Of a DNA stretch of 64,000 bases, positions 18,276-27,174 are shown piece by piece. The notes under the pieces are model-generated. The model saw only the letters and a program-made list of their open reading frames with translations. It ran no database searches and was not told the DNA's origin. Positions within the stretch are counted from its first letter, which is position 1; every line of letters begins with the position of its first letter. Made by a program: the position numbers and the translations under genes. The stretch comes from Acidobacteriota bacterium (lineage in GTDB: Bacteria; Acidobacteriota; Terriglobia; Acidiferrales; UBA7541): the NCBI GenBank assembly GCA_003154775.1, contig PMES01000026.1:62001-126000 (forward strand), written 5' to 3'.

Positions 18276-19151
18276 ATGAATGATCCCCCCTTGAAAGTTC
18301 TCCTGGCAGAAGGTGGAGCGAGTGAAGCCAGCGTCAGTCTGCGAACATTTTCAACGACGACAAACCGATGCGACCAAATGGGTTTGGTGTCGAGGTCGAC
18401 GAGTTTATTGGAAGCGCTTCAGAAACACCGTCCCGATGTAGCACTCCTCCAGATGTTGGTGCTCCAGCCTGACCCAGCCGCCACCGTGAGTCACCTGCAC
18501 GAGTGTGCTCCTGAGGTCGCGCTCATCATTTGGGCGGAACCTGCCGATAAGGAGATTGCTGCGCAGTGCATTCAGGCGGGGGCAAAAGATTACATGCTGG
18601 AAGGATTTGTAGATGCACGGACATTGGATCGAACCTTGCGAACGGCGATCGCGGCGAAGGCAGTGGTACGCGCCCCCGAAGATGCGCAAGAATCCAGCGC
18701 GAATGCTGCGAACCGATCTGTTCCTACTGGCAAGGGTGGCCCGGTAGAGCGGCCGGGATTGGCCGGCAGCGCGGTGAGAATGTGCATCGAAGTGCAGAAC
18801 TTCAGAATGCTTCGTGAGCGGAATGGAAGGTTTGCGGCAGAAGAACTCATGCCGAGGATTGCGCAGACGCTGAGGAAAAGCGTACGAGCCTCGGATTCGG
18901 TGTCGTCGAATCGCGCAGGCCAGTTTGTCGTCGCATTGCAGGATACCGAGGCGTCTTCCCTTCCCGCTGTTCGGCGGCGAATTGCGGCGCGCCTGCTTCC
19001 TTTTCAACAATCCAACGGGATGCGCACGATATTGATTTTTTGCATTGACGGCAAGGTGATCCCGGGCAAAGTGCTTGCACGCTCCGGCGCGTATCGAGAA
19101 GCGGCAACTTTGCCGGAATCTCGTGAACCTCGCACTCTTGCCAGGCTGTGA
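18276..19151 (+). CDS. Pseudo-receiver protein with degenerate GGDEF-like C-terminus
   Basis: 291 aa. Residues 6-125 fold like a response-regulator receiver (AGAKDYMLEGF keeps the conserved Lys region) but the phospho-acceptor position reads DVALLQM, with Gln in place of Asp. Residues about 165-270 resemble a GGDEF domain (EELMPRIAQTLRKSVRASDSV, then NRAGQFVVAL where GGDEF would stand), so diguanylate cyclase activity is unlikely. The protein is probably a non-phosphorylated partner of the kinase encoded next. The ATG at 18276 follows AAGGGATGGGG. Confidence 0.65.
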   Translation: MNDPPLKVLLAEGGASEASVSLRTFSTTTNRCDQMGLVSRSTSLLEALQKHRPDVALLQMLVLQPDPAATVSHLHECAPEVALIIWAEPADKEIAAQCIQAGAKDYMLEGFVDARTLDRTLRTAIAAKAVVRAPEDAQESSANAANRSVPTGKGGPVERPGLAGSAVRMCIEVQNFRMLRERNGRFAAEELMPRIAQTLRKSVRASDSVSSNRAGQFVVALQDTEASSLPAVRRRIAARLLPFQQSNGMRTILIFCIDGKVIPGKVLARSGAYREAATLPESREPRTLARL

Positions 19152-19170
19152 GTACTTAACCGTGAAGGCG

Positions 19171-21135
19171 ATGGCCCACAAAAAATCGGCACCCTGCACG
19201 ACTGCGGAATCCTTGTGTATTCTCCTGCTCGAAAAATCCCCACATGACGTTGAGGCCATTCTTGAGGAACTTCGGAATGCGGGTCTGGCGATCGAATGCA
19301 CGGTTGTAGCGGACCGCAGCGGGTTTGAGGAGGCGCTGGGTTCGGGCGAATTTGCCGCGGTGCTCGCGGCGGATTGTTTGCCCGACTGGAATGGTATCGA
19401 GGCGTTGCATATCCTGCGCGAATCCGGAAAAGACATTCCCTTTCTTCTTTTGACAAGCTCTTTGGGAGAAGAAGCCGCCGCGGAGTTCATCCGGCAGGGG
19501 TTCAACGACTACGTATGGAAGGACCGGCTAACGCGGCTGCCGGTGGCGCTGAAGCGGGCGCTGGAGGAAAAACAGTTGCGCGACGCCAATGTGCGCGCCC
19601 AGGCCGCTTTGGCCGAAAGTGAAGCCAGGAACCGCGAACTGGTGGAACACTCGAGTTACGGGATCTTCCGGGTATCCCTTGCGGGAGAGTTTCTTAGCGC
19701 GAACGCGAGCCTGCTGCAGTTGCTGGCGTGCAAGAACCTCGAAGATTTGAAGGTGCTGAATCTTTCGACGGACGTATTTCGTTTTCCGGAGGAGTTCGGG
19801 CAATTCATGATCACCTGCCGGCAAATCGGATTTGTGCACAGCGCGGAGACGGAGTTGCGGCGAAAGGACGGCGGTTTGATCGTAGTGCGTCTGCACCTGC
19901 GCTATCTATCATTACCGGGCCCTGCGGATGCGTTGGAAGGCGTCGTGGAAGACGTAACCGAACTTCGAGCGCTGGAGCGGCAATTGCTCCAGGCACAGAA
20001 GTTTGAAACGATCGGGCAGCTTGCCGGGGGCATTGCGCACGATTTCAACAACGTCATCGGGGCCATCCTCGGCTGGGCGGAGCTGGGTCAAGAGCAGAGC
20101 CGCAGCTATCCGGAAATTGCGGAGCGTTTTGCGCGCATTCGTGAACAGGCGAATCGCGCGGCGGCGCTGACCCAGGAACTCCTGGCCTTCGCACGGCGCC
20201 AGGCGCTGCAGCCACGCCCCGTGGATTTGAACGGGATCATGCAAGGTTTGGCGAGCCTCCTCGACAAGGTCATCGACAAGAGCATTGAGATCAAAGTAGT
20301 GCCGGGTTGCCTGCCGCCGGTGAAAGCGGATCCGTCGCAGATTGAGCAAGTGGCGATGAATCTCTGCCTGAACGCGCGGGATGCCATGCCGCAGGGAGGC
20401 CATTTGACGATCGAAACGGAGTTGGTACAACTGGATGAATCCTATTGCCGGTTCTATCCCTATGTGCTGCCCGGCTGCTATGCAGTGCTCTCCGTTTCCG
20501 ATACGGGTGTGGGCATGGACGAGGAAACGCGGGAACGTATCTTTGAGCCATTCTTCACGACGAAGGAGCGCGGCAAAGGCACGGGGATGGGTCTAGCAAC
20601 GGTCTATGGAATCGTGAAGCAACATGGGGGATTCATTCACGTTTACAGTGAGCTGGGTCATGGCAGTCTTTTCCGCGTGTATCTCCCCGCCATGGAGGGC
20701 GCGGTCACCGAAGGCGCATTGCAGGCAGCGGACTTCCCCAAGGCCATGAATCTGCGGGGCACGGAGACGATTTTGCTGGCGGAGGACCACGATTCGATCC
20801 GAGAGATGGCAAGGCAGACGCTGGTGAACTTTGGCTATCGCGTGCTGGCCGCAAACGACGGCGAACAGGCCGTGCGACTGTGTGACAAGGAGAGACCTTC
20901 GCTGGCCATTCTGGATGTGGTCATGCCGCATCTGGGAGGACCGGCGGCAGCTGCCCAACTGCTTGCACGATTCCCGGATCTGCCGATCCTGTTCACCAGC
21001 GGCTATTCGGAGTATCCGCGTCCTGCGGTCTCGCAGGCACCTGCCTCACGGTATCTCCAGAAGCCGTATAGCCCAACTTCATTGGGGAGAGCCATTCGCG
21101 AGATCCTGGGCAATCCGCAAACGCACGTGTCTTGA
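19171..21135 (+). CDS. Hybrid sensor histidine kinase, REC-PAS-HisKA-HATPase-REC
   Basis: Cytoplasmic kinase of 654 aa with no transmembrane segment. The N-terminal receiver (Asp in [12 protein letters not shown], Lys in YVWKD) spans about 15-130, PAS about 150-260, HisKA with H in [12 protein letters not shown], HATPase ([26 protein letters not shown]), and a C-terminal receiver with Asp in LAILDVVMP. The GxAHDFNN signature puts it among NtrB/soluble hybrid kinases. The start at 19171 is 19 nt after the upstream gene; a GTG at 19162 is also possible. No output regulator is adjacent. Confidence 0.88.
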   Translation: MAHKKSAPCTTAESLCILLLEKSPHDVEAILEELRNAGLAIECTVVADRSGFEEALGSGEFAAVLAADCLPDWNGIEALHILRESGKDIPFLLLTSSLGEEAAAEFIRQGFNDYVWKDRLTRLPVALKRALEEKQLRDANVRAQAALAESEARNRELVEHSSYGIFRVSLAGEFLSANASLLQLLACKNLEDLKVLNLSTDVFRFPEEFGQFMITCRQIGFVHSAETELRRKDGGLIVVRLHLRYLSLPGPADALEGVVEDVTELRALERQLLQAQKFETIGQLAGGIAHDFNNVIGAILGWAELGQEQSRSYPEIAERFARIREQANRAAALTQELLAFARRQALQPRPVDLNGIMQGLASLLDKVIDKSIEIKVVPGCLPPVKADPSQIEQVAMNLCLNARDAMPQGGHLTIETELVQLDESYCRFYPYVLPGCYAVLSVSDTGVGMDEETRERIFEPFFTTKERGKGTGMGLATVYGIVKQHGGFIHVYSELGHGSLFRVYLPAMEGAVTEGALQAADFPKAMNLRGTETILLAEDHDSIREMARQTLVNFGYRVLAANDGEQAVRLCDKERPSLAILDVVMPHLGGPAAAAQLLARFPDLPILFTSGYSEYPRPAVSQAPASRYLQKPYSPTSLGRAIREILGNPQTHVS

Positions 21136-21470
21136 GCGGTTTGCAGGAAGCGAGCGCGAATCAGTGCGCCATTCTGAAGACTCCGAGTCGGGCAGGGTAC
21201 GATGAAGTCAGGCGACGCGCAAATAAGCCAGACGCCGGGATAGTACTATTACCCCCCAAAAGCGGCGGCGGGAGTGTTTCGAGGTCCTGAGCATGGTGCA
21301 AAGCCCGTTGAAGCCCATCCGTGGGACATGCGCGGTCCGATACCCCCACTTTCCGCAGAATGAAGATCCCGTGAAATTGCGAAAAACTCCCGTGATTAAC
21401 CGGTTTATCCGGTATTACGTAGCGATTTTTTTCGATTGACATGCGTTCTACCGAGTGTTAGAAAACATCA
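21136..21470. other. Intergenic region before the RNA unit
   Basis: No gene. Near its right end is the dyad ACCGGTTTATCCGGT (21399-21413), 22 bp upstream of a consensus -35, a plausible operator or activator site for the RNA promoter. Confidence 0.5.
21436..21464 (+). promoter_or_regulatory. Sigma70-type promoter of the structured RNA
   Basis: TTGACA (21436-21441), 17-bp spacer, TAGAAA (21459-21464). The expected start is near 21471, just before a self-complementary segment that ends in an intrinsic terminator. Confidence 0.7.
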
Positions 21471-21641
21471 AAGGCAAGCCCTCGGGTGGTGAGTCTCCTT
21501 TCGGTTTAGAAGGCTACAATCCGCGAGCGAGGCCGCAATCCTGCCTGGCAGGGCAGAGGATGCTGCGCCACAAAAGGGCTTGAATGTAACACCCACCCCA
21601 CCCCGGGAGGCGAAAGCTACGTGTTTTCGCCTCCTTTTTTT
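21471..21641 (+). ncRNA. Candidate structured RNA or leader, family unknown
   Basis: About 170 nt bounded by a good promoter and an intrinsic terminator. CAAGCCC (21475-21481) pairs perfectly with GGGCTTG (21576-21582), closing a domain with an internal hairpin around TGCC TGGCAG GGCA flanked by ATCC/GGAT (about 21539-21562). Length, one long closed domain and terminator would fit a 6S-type RNA, but I cannot find a diagnostic motif. It could instead be an attenuating leader for the ABC ATPase that begins 55 nt after the terminator. TPP, cobalamin, SAM, FMN, glycine and c-di-GMP signatures are absent. Confidence 0.5.
21606..21641 (+). terminator. Intrinsic terminator of the structured RNA
   Basis: GGAGGCGAAA/TTTCGCCTCC (21606-21615 and 21625-21634) with a 9-nt loop, followed by seven T (21635-21641). 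Confidence 0.92.
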
Positions 21642-21695
21642 GTGCCTGCTTCCTTGTCCGGATTTCCCTGCCTTACGTGAGAAAATCATTTCCTT

Positions 21696-22487
21696 ATGAG
21701 CAACGAAACGACTCCCTTGCTGGACTTGCGAAACGTCACCGTCATGCGCGGGAACAATGTGGCGCTGGACGGTTTGACCTTGCAAATTGCAGCCGGTGAA
21801 CACGTCTGCATATTGGGCCCGAATGGATGTGGCAAGTCCACGCTGATCAAGACGATCACGCGGGAATGCTATCCCGTGCAACGGGATGACAGCGCGATGT
21901 CCATTCTGGGGCGCAGCGTGTGGAACATTTTTGAACTGCGGCCTTTGCTGGGCATTGTTTCGCCGGACCAACTGGCGGCTTGCACGACGGACGCGACCGG
22001 CATGGATGCGGTTCTCTCCGGATTCTTCAGCAGCACGCGGATCTTTCCGAATCACCGTCCAGCGGCGGAGCATCGTGAGCGGGCGGAAGCCGCGCTGGGG
22101 CGTTTGCACATTGCCCACCTGGCGGAGCGACCGGTAGTGGAAATGTCTTCGGGCGAGGCGAAACGCACGTTGATCGCGCGGGCCTTGGTGCATGAACCGA
22201 AGACACTGCTGTTGGATGAGCCGGGAAACGCGCTGGACATCGGCGGTCAGCTGGAATTACGGGCAACGCTGAGCGAATTGGCGAATGCCGGATTGGGCAT
22301 CGTGCTTGTTACGCATCACGTGCCGGAGATAATTCCGGAAATCAAGCGCGTGGTGCTGTTGCAGAGCGGGCGCGTGTTGGCCGATGGACCAAAGGAAAAA
22401 GAGCTGACGAACGAGCAGCTATCGGCGCTCTTCGGCGCACACGTACGGGTGTTCCGGGAAGACGGTTACTTTCACGTGCACGCGTGA
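21696..22487 (+). CDS. ABC transporter ATP-binding protein (ModF/iron-type, stand-alone)
   Basis: 263-aa ATPase. Walker A is GPNGCGKST, the signature MSSGEAKR instead of LSGGQ, Walker B LLLDEPGNALD instead of DEPTxGLD, switch His in VTHHVPEI. The insertion after Walker A (SILGRSVWNIFELR) and the HVPEI motif match the ModF/PhrA-like molybdenum or iron-siderophore ATPases. No permease or binding protein is adjacent, so it may act alone or with a distant partner. Confidence 0.8.
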   Translation: MSNETTPLLDLRNVTVMRGNNVALDGLTLQIAAGEHVCILGPNGCGKSTLIKTITRECYPVQRDDSAMSILGRSVWNIFELRPLLGIVSPDQLAACTTDATGMDAVLSGFFSSTRIFPNHRPAAEHRERAEAALGRLHIAHLAERPVVEMSSGEAKRTLIARALVHEPKTLLLDEPGNALDIGGQLELRATLSELANAGLGIVLVTHHVPEIIPEIKRVVLLQSGRVLADGPKEKELTNEQLSALFGAHVRVFREDGYFHVHA

Positions 22488-22499
22488 GAAGCTGAGTTG

Positions 22500-22955
22500 T
22501 CAGTTCTTCGCGAGGCCGTCGGCGATATCCGCGGCGATGGGCACGCGGAAGGTTTCGTGCTGATAGGCTTTAAACATCAGGATTATCCAGAGGATAAATG
22601 CCACGAGCCCCACGACCGATTCCAAGAGCCCGGCAAGGCCAAAGCCGATGAGGCCGTGAATCAAGGCAGCCATGAAGGACAGGCCGATCTGGATGACGAA
22701 CAGACCACCAAAAACGACGATCGATTGGGCTGCATGGAATTTCACAAAGGGACGTTTGTCGATAAGGAAAAAGACGATGCCGGTGACAAAGCCGACGGCG
22801 TAGCACAACAATCCGGCTACGTTTTCGGCGAGGCCTTCCGTCGGATTCGCTGCCGGGGCAGCGGACGGAGCGACCGCGGACGATTGGTTGGCACCGCACT
22901 TGGGGCAAAAAGTGGCAGTTCCGATTTCCTGACCACACGCTTTGCAGAAGGCCAT
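22500..22955 (-). CDS. DUF4870-type membrane protein with zinc ribbon
   Basis: 151 aa. The N-terminal CKAC and CPKC pairs (residues 4-7 and 17-20) form a zinc ribbon, followed by three or four helices (about 48-68, 75-115, 120-138) with the DUF4870/Tic20-like pattern KFHAAQSIVV and a C-terminal FKAYQHETFRVP. The start at 22955 is set by the ribbon and GGAGGG 8 nt upstream. Function unknown. Confidence 0.75.
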   Translation of the reverse strand: MAFCKACGQEIGTATFCPKCGANQSSAVAPSAAPAANPTEGLAENVAGLLCYAVGFVTGIVFFLIDKRPFVKFHAAQSIVVFGGLFVIQIGLSFMAALIHGLIGFGLAGLLESVVGLVAFILWIILMFKAYQHETFRVPIAADIADGLAKN

Positions 22956-23282
22956 GAGGGGGTCCCTCCAGAGGACCAATTTGGATTGGAGCGTAACAAA
23001 GCAGCAGGCTGCACGCAATGAAATTTCAGAGTTTGGGCCAGCCAGCGAATGCCCATCCATCTCCATCTTGATATTCCTGGTACCGGCCGCGCGCGCATTA
23101 ACACGATGGGAGAGGGAATGAGAGTCAGGAGCTGAGGTTGTCCCCGAGGGACTGGAGATCCGAGAGGGCGCGAATCCGATGAGGAAAAATGGAAGGCGGG
23201 ATGGTAGATTGCAGAGCAGGCCGAGAGACAGGTCCTGGGTATTTTTGCTGGCCAGCACGTCAGGAGATAAGGTGAACAGTTG
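22956..23282. other. Divergent intergenic region
   Basis: Nothing gene-like seen. On the minus strand TTGCGT and TACGCT, 17 bp apart (about 22995-23020), could be a weak promoter for the zinc-ribbon protein. No clear promoter is visible for the rightward gene. Confidence 0.4.
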
Positions 23283-24392
23283 ATGGGGACACGAAGACAT
23301 AGACGCGACACGAGTGCGAAGGAAATGCACGAAGGCTTCTTCCAGGAACAACTAAAAGGGGAAGAAGCACTCTCCCGGACGACGGCGGAGCAACTGTACG
23401 CCGAGACCACAAACTTCATGGAGGAGAAGCCGTGGGAATTTTTGGCGGATGAGGAACTGATCCTGGTGGATGACCCGGAGAGCGGAGAGCGCTGCTACTG
23501 CTGCGTAATGGGAGCCGCCGGCGAATGGATCGGAATGCATGTTTATCAAGGAGAGGAAAGCTACCGGATGTACAGGAAACTGGCCAGCGGTCAGAAGCCT
23601 GATCCTTATAGTTTCTACGAGAAGCAGAAGGGCGTAAGTCTGGAAGTCGTAAGGGCATCGGATTTGGAGGCAGCCGACCGGGTGCTGTTGAAACACTTGG
23701 ATCATCCGCTAAAGAAAGGGATGTTGGCGCCGCAATTCCGAGCTGTAAGGCCCGGCTATCTACCGTGGCATGTTACGGAGGCGGAAGGCAGGCTGCTCCG
23801 GTATTGCCTGTGCGCGGTGAATATGTTTTGCAGCACGGTAACAGATGAAGAGCTCGAGAAGTTTTGGCGGACGAAAGACGTGTTTCCGCTGGTTGTTCCG
23901 GAGAACAAGGAACAGGAATACAAAGTGCGCCTTGTGACCGCGCCTGCCCCTGGGCCCGCCCCCATCGAAGTGGCCGATCTGGACGAAGAAAGGATTCGAC
24001 GGATCGCGGCAGAGTGTAAGAAATCGGAAACCATTCTGGAAGCGGAGCATTTCTTCGCACCAGGAATCATCGGCCAGAAGAATGAGCGGAAAATGTGCAT
24101 GCATCCCACGATCATTGCGGATGCGAACAGTGGATTTCTTTATCACAGCGAATTCGGAATGCCGGGAGAATCCCGTGCCGCATTCGTGAGCCGCGCCCTG
24201 CTGGCTGCCATGGAATCTGCGCATTTGGTTCCCGCGGAAGTACGTGTAAAGGAAACGGGGTTGGGAACTGGCTTGGCAGGACTGGGAAGCGCACTAGGGT
24301 TTGAAGTCCGAACAGTGAAGAATCTGCCGGCCGTGCAAGAAGCAAAAAAATTCCTCATTGAGACAATTTCCAAAGGGGGGCTGGGCGTCTGA
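23283..24392 (+). CDS. Hypothetical protein, 369 aa
   Basis: Soluble protein with no signal peptide or membrane segment. It contains a Cys pair RCYCCVMG near residue 70 and a C-terminal domain (about 255-369) with HPTIIADANSGFLYHSEF and FEVRTVKNLPAVQEAKKFL. This resembles the uncharacterised DUF6930/DUF7309-like proteins of bacteria, but I cannot assign it firmly. The start is uncertain: ATG 23283, or ATG 23325 which has GAAGGA immediately before it. Confidence 0.55.
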   Translation: MGTRRHRRDTSAKEMHEGFFQEQLKGEEALSRTTAEQLYAETTNFMEEKPWEFLADEELILVDDPESGERCYCCVMGAAGEWIGMHVYQGEESYRMYRKLASGQKPDPYSFYEKQKGVSLEVVRASDLEAADRVLLKHLDHPLKKGMLAPQFRAVRPGYLPWHVTEAEGRLLRYCLCAVNMFCSTVTDEELEKFWRTKDVFPLVVPENKEQEYKVRLVTAPAPGPAPIEVADLDEERIRRIAAECKKSETILEAEHFFAPGIIGQKNERKMCMHPTIIADANSGFLYHSEFGMPGESRAAFVSRALLAAMESAHLVPAEVRVKETGLGTGLAGLGSALGFEVRTVKNLPAVQEAKKFLIETISKGGLGV

Positions 24393-24443
24393 ACTTAATG
24401 AGCTACTCTTTGGAGTGCCGACCCTGCGGAGATACTTGGAAGC

Positions 24444-26999
24444 TCAGGGATTGGGTGTGGTGGCGAAGGCCAAGGTGATGAGCGTTTTTTGCTCGAGGTC
24501 ATGGGCTTTGGCGGAGCCGGTGGCGGGGCTGGCGCTGGCAGAGCGCTTGACGGAGCGGACGCGGAGATTCTTTGCCTGGGCAATGCGTTCGAGACGCGGC
24601 AGCACGTAGAACAACGCGCCCATATTGGCGGGCTCTTCCTGGACCCAGACGATTTCGCGGGCGTTGGGATGCGCGTCGATGGCGGCGGCGATTTCGGTTT
24701 TGGGCAGAGGATAGAGCTGATCCAGGAAAAAGACGGCGGTGGCGGTGTCCTTGCGGCGGCGGCGCTCGGCGCGAAGTTCGTGGCCGACCTTGCCGCTGGC
24801 GATGAGGATGCTTTGCGCATCGGTGACTTCGCGATCGGGAACCAGCGTCAGGAACCGCGGGCGGGAAAACTCCTCGAGAGTGGAAGACGCATCGGGATGG
24901 CGGAGCATGCTTTTGGGCGTGAAGACGATGAGCGGCTTGCGCCACAGGCGCCGCGCCTGGCGGCGCAGGAGATGAAAATACTGCGCGGCGGTGGAAGGCT
25001 GGCAGATGTTCATGTTGCCTTCGGCGGCCAACTGCATGAATCGCTCGATGCGCGCGCTGGAATGCTCGGGGCCCTGGCCTTCGTAACCATGGGGAAGTAG
25101 GAGGACGAGTCCCGTGGGCAAGCCCCACTTGTCTTCGCTGGCGCTGATGAACTGGTCGATGATGACCTGCGCGCCGTTCACGAAATCGCCGAATTGCGCT
25201 TCCCACAAGACGAGGCCTTCGGGATAGTCGCGAGAGAAGCCGTACTCGAAGCCGAGGCAGGCCGCTTCGGAGAGCGAGGAATTATGAATTTCGCAAAAGG
25301 CTTGCGTGGGTGAAAGGTGCGCGAGCGGGAGGAACTCCTGCTCGGTTTGCGTGTCAATCAGAACGGCGTGGCGCTGGCTGAAGGTGCCGCGCTGCGAGTC
25401 CTGACCCGTGAGGCGGACAGGACTGCCCTCAAGGACCAGGGAGCCAAAGGCGAGCAACTCGGCGAAGCCGAAGTCGATGGGACGCTTGCCGCGGCCCATT
25501 TCCGCGCGCTGCTCCAGGAGTTTCACGATTTTGGGATGGACGTGAAAACCCGGTGGCACACGCACTAGTCCATCGGTAATTTTCGCGAGGCGTTCGGCGG
25601 ACAGGCCGGTATCGACTTCAAAGGCAGGATTGTATTTGCCGTAGTTGTACGGTGACCAGTAATCGGGCAGCTTGCGAAGCTGGGGAATCTTGGTGAGCTT
25701 GCCGGCCTTGCGCTGCTCTTCTTCGAATTCCTTCTTGACGGCCACGGCGATGGACTCGGCGTTGATGCCAGTGTGTTTCGCGTAGATTTTCCAAAGCGGC
25801 GGATGGCTTTTGATGCGTGCATAGAGGAGCGGCTGGGTGATGGTGGGATCGTCCACTTCGCTGTGGCCGTGGCGGCGGTAACCGATGAGGTCGATGACCA
25901 CGTCGGAATTGAATTCGGCGCGGTATTCGGCGGCGAGCCGGCCAATGCGCACGACGGCATCGGGATCTTCGGCGTTGACGTGGAAGATGGGAACACTTTG
26001 GCGGCGGGCGATGCTCGAAGCGTAGCGCGAAGAGTGCTCCTGCGCGGGGCGTGTCGTGAAACCGATCAAGTTGTTGACGATGATGTGGAGGGTGCCGCCG
26101 ACGGAATAGGCCGCGAGGTCAGCAAGATTCAAGGTTTCCGCCCAAATGCCCTGGCCGGCGAAGGCCGCGTCGCCGTGCATCACGATGGCCCAGACTTTGT
26201 TGAGCGTTTCTCGGGAGCGATCAATTTGCGCGCCGTGCACGCCGTGGCGCGTTAATTTCGCGCGGGCGCGGCCCATGGCGACGGGATCAACCGCTTCCAG
26301 GTGGCTGGGATTCGAGACCAAGTGGATGTTGAGCGATTTTCCGGAAGATGTCGTGTAAATGCCGGTGGCGCCGACGTGGTATTTGACGTCACCCGCGCCG
26401 AGCACGCTGCGGGGATCGACGTCCTCAAATCCCGCGACAACCTGGTGCATGGGCTTGCAGGCGATGTGAGTCATGACGTTGAGGCGGCCGCGGTGGCTCA
26501 TGGCCATGATGGAATCGACACCGCCAACATCGCCAGCGACATTTAGGATGGAATCGAGAAGAGGGATGAGCGAGGTATTGCCTTCGAGAGAAAAGCGCTT
26601 GCTGCCGAGATAGCGGCTTTGGAGCATCTGTTCAAAGAGATCGGCGCGAACCAGGCGGTCCAGGATGGCGGCCTGGTTGACCTCGAACTCGGGGCCTTCC
26701 ATGCGCTCGGCAATCCAGCGGCGGCGGTCGAGTTCGGGAATGTGCAGGAATTCCACGCCGATGTTGCCGCAATAACAGCGGCGCGCCTCCTCGGCGTATT
26801 CGCCGGAGAGGCCTTCAAGATCCGGGCACTTGAGCGGCGTGAAGAAGCCGAGGGGATCGAGAGTGGCTTCATAAAAGCCCCAGCGGCGGAAGAGATAGAA
26901 GATGCGCTCGCGCTCGGCGTGTCCGGCGCCATTGGGCGCAGGGGATTTCTTCGCGGATTTGGCGGGCTTTGTGGGAACGAGGGTCACAGGGTTGGCCAT
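24444..26999 (-). CDS. sucA: 2-oxoglutarate dehydrogenase E1 component
   Basis: 851-aa thiamine-diphosphate enzyme that decarboxylates 2-oxoglutarate and passes succinyl to the E2 lipoyl domain in the TCA cycle. Signatures: SHRGRLNV, VSNPSHLEAVDP, MHGDAAFAGQG, the ThDP-binding region IGYRRHGHSEVDDP, and the C-terminal HGYEGQGPEHSSAR. It is shorter than the E. coli enzyme (933 aa). The N-terminal E2-binding segment is reduced and starts with a Lys/Ala-rich stretch. No E2 (sucB) or E3 is adjacent. Confidence 0.93.
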   Translation of the reverse strand: MANPVTLVPTKPAKSAKKSPAPNGAGHAERERIFYLFRRWGFYEATLDPLGFFTPLKCPDLEGLSGEYAEEARRCYCGNIGVEFLHIPELDRRRWIAERMEGPEFEVNQAAILDRLVRADLFEQMLQSRYLGSKRFSLEGNTSLIPLLDSILNVAGDVGGVDSIMAMSHRGRLNVMTHIACKPMHQVVAGFEDVDPRSVLGAGDVKYHVGATGIYTTSSGKSLNIHLVSNPSHLEAVDPVAMGRARAKLTRHGVHGAQIDRSRETLNKVWAIVMHGDAAFAGQGIWAETLNLADLAAYSVGGTLHIIVNNLIGFTTRPAQEHSSRYASSIARRQSVPIFHVNAEDPDAVVRIGRLAAEYRAEFNSDVVIDLIGYRRHGHSEVDDPTITQPLLYARIKSHPPLWKIYAKHTGINAESIAVAVKKEFEEEQRKAGKLTKIPQLRKLPDYWSPYNYGKYNPAFEVDTGLSAERLAKITDGLVRVPPGFHVHPKIVKLLEQRAEMGRGKRPIDFGFAELLAFGSLVLEGSPVRLTGQDSQRGTFSQRHAVLIDTQTEQEFLPLAHLSPTQAFCEIHNSSLSEAACLGFEYGFSRDYPEGLVLWEAQFGDFVNGAQVIIDQFISASEDKWGLPTGLVLLLPHGYEGQGPEHSSARIERFMQLAAEGNMNICQPSTAAQYFHLLRRQARRLWRKPLIVFTPKSMLRHPDASSTLEEFSRPRFLTLVPDREVTDAQSILIASGKVGHELRAERRRRKDTATAVFFLDQLYPLPKTEIAAAIDAHPNAREIVWVQEEPANMGALFYVLPRLERIAQAKNLRVRSVKRSASASPATGSAKAHDLEQKTLITLAFATTPNP

Positions 27000-27174
27000 G
27001 GTCTATTCTTTGGAGCTTCTATATTGCCACAAGACGCAGTTTGAGTTGAGGAGCCGGGGCCGGATAGGGACAATACGAGACAGGGAGAACAGAGTGGGGT
27101 GTTGAGGGCTACGGGCGGAAGTCCGAGGCGAGAATTTTGGATCTTGCCCAAATGGGGTCCAGCGTGCAAGACCC

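Noticed and set aside
21471-21641. Possible TPP, SAM or cobalamin riboswitch
   Set aside because: The core motifs of these aptamers are missing; only GGGTGGTGAG superficially recalls a TPP element.
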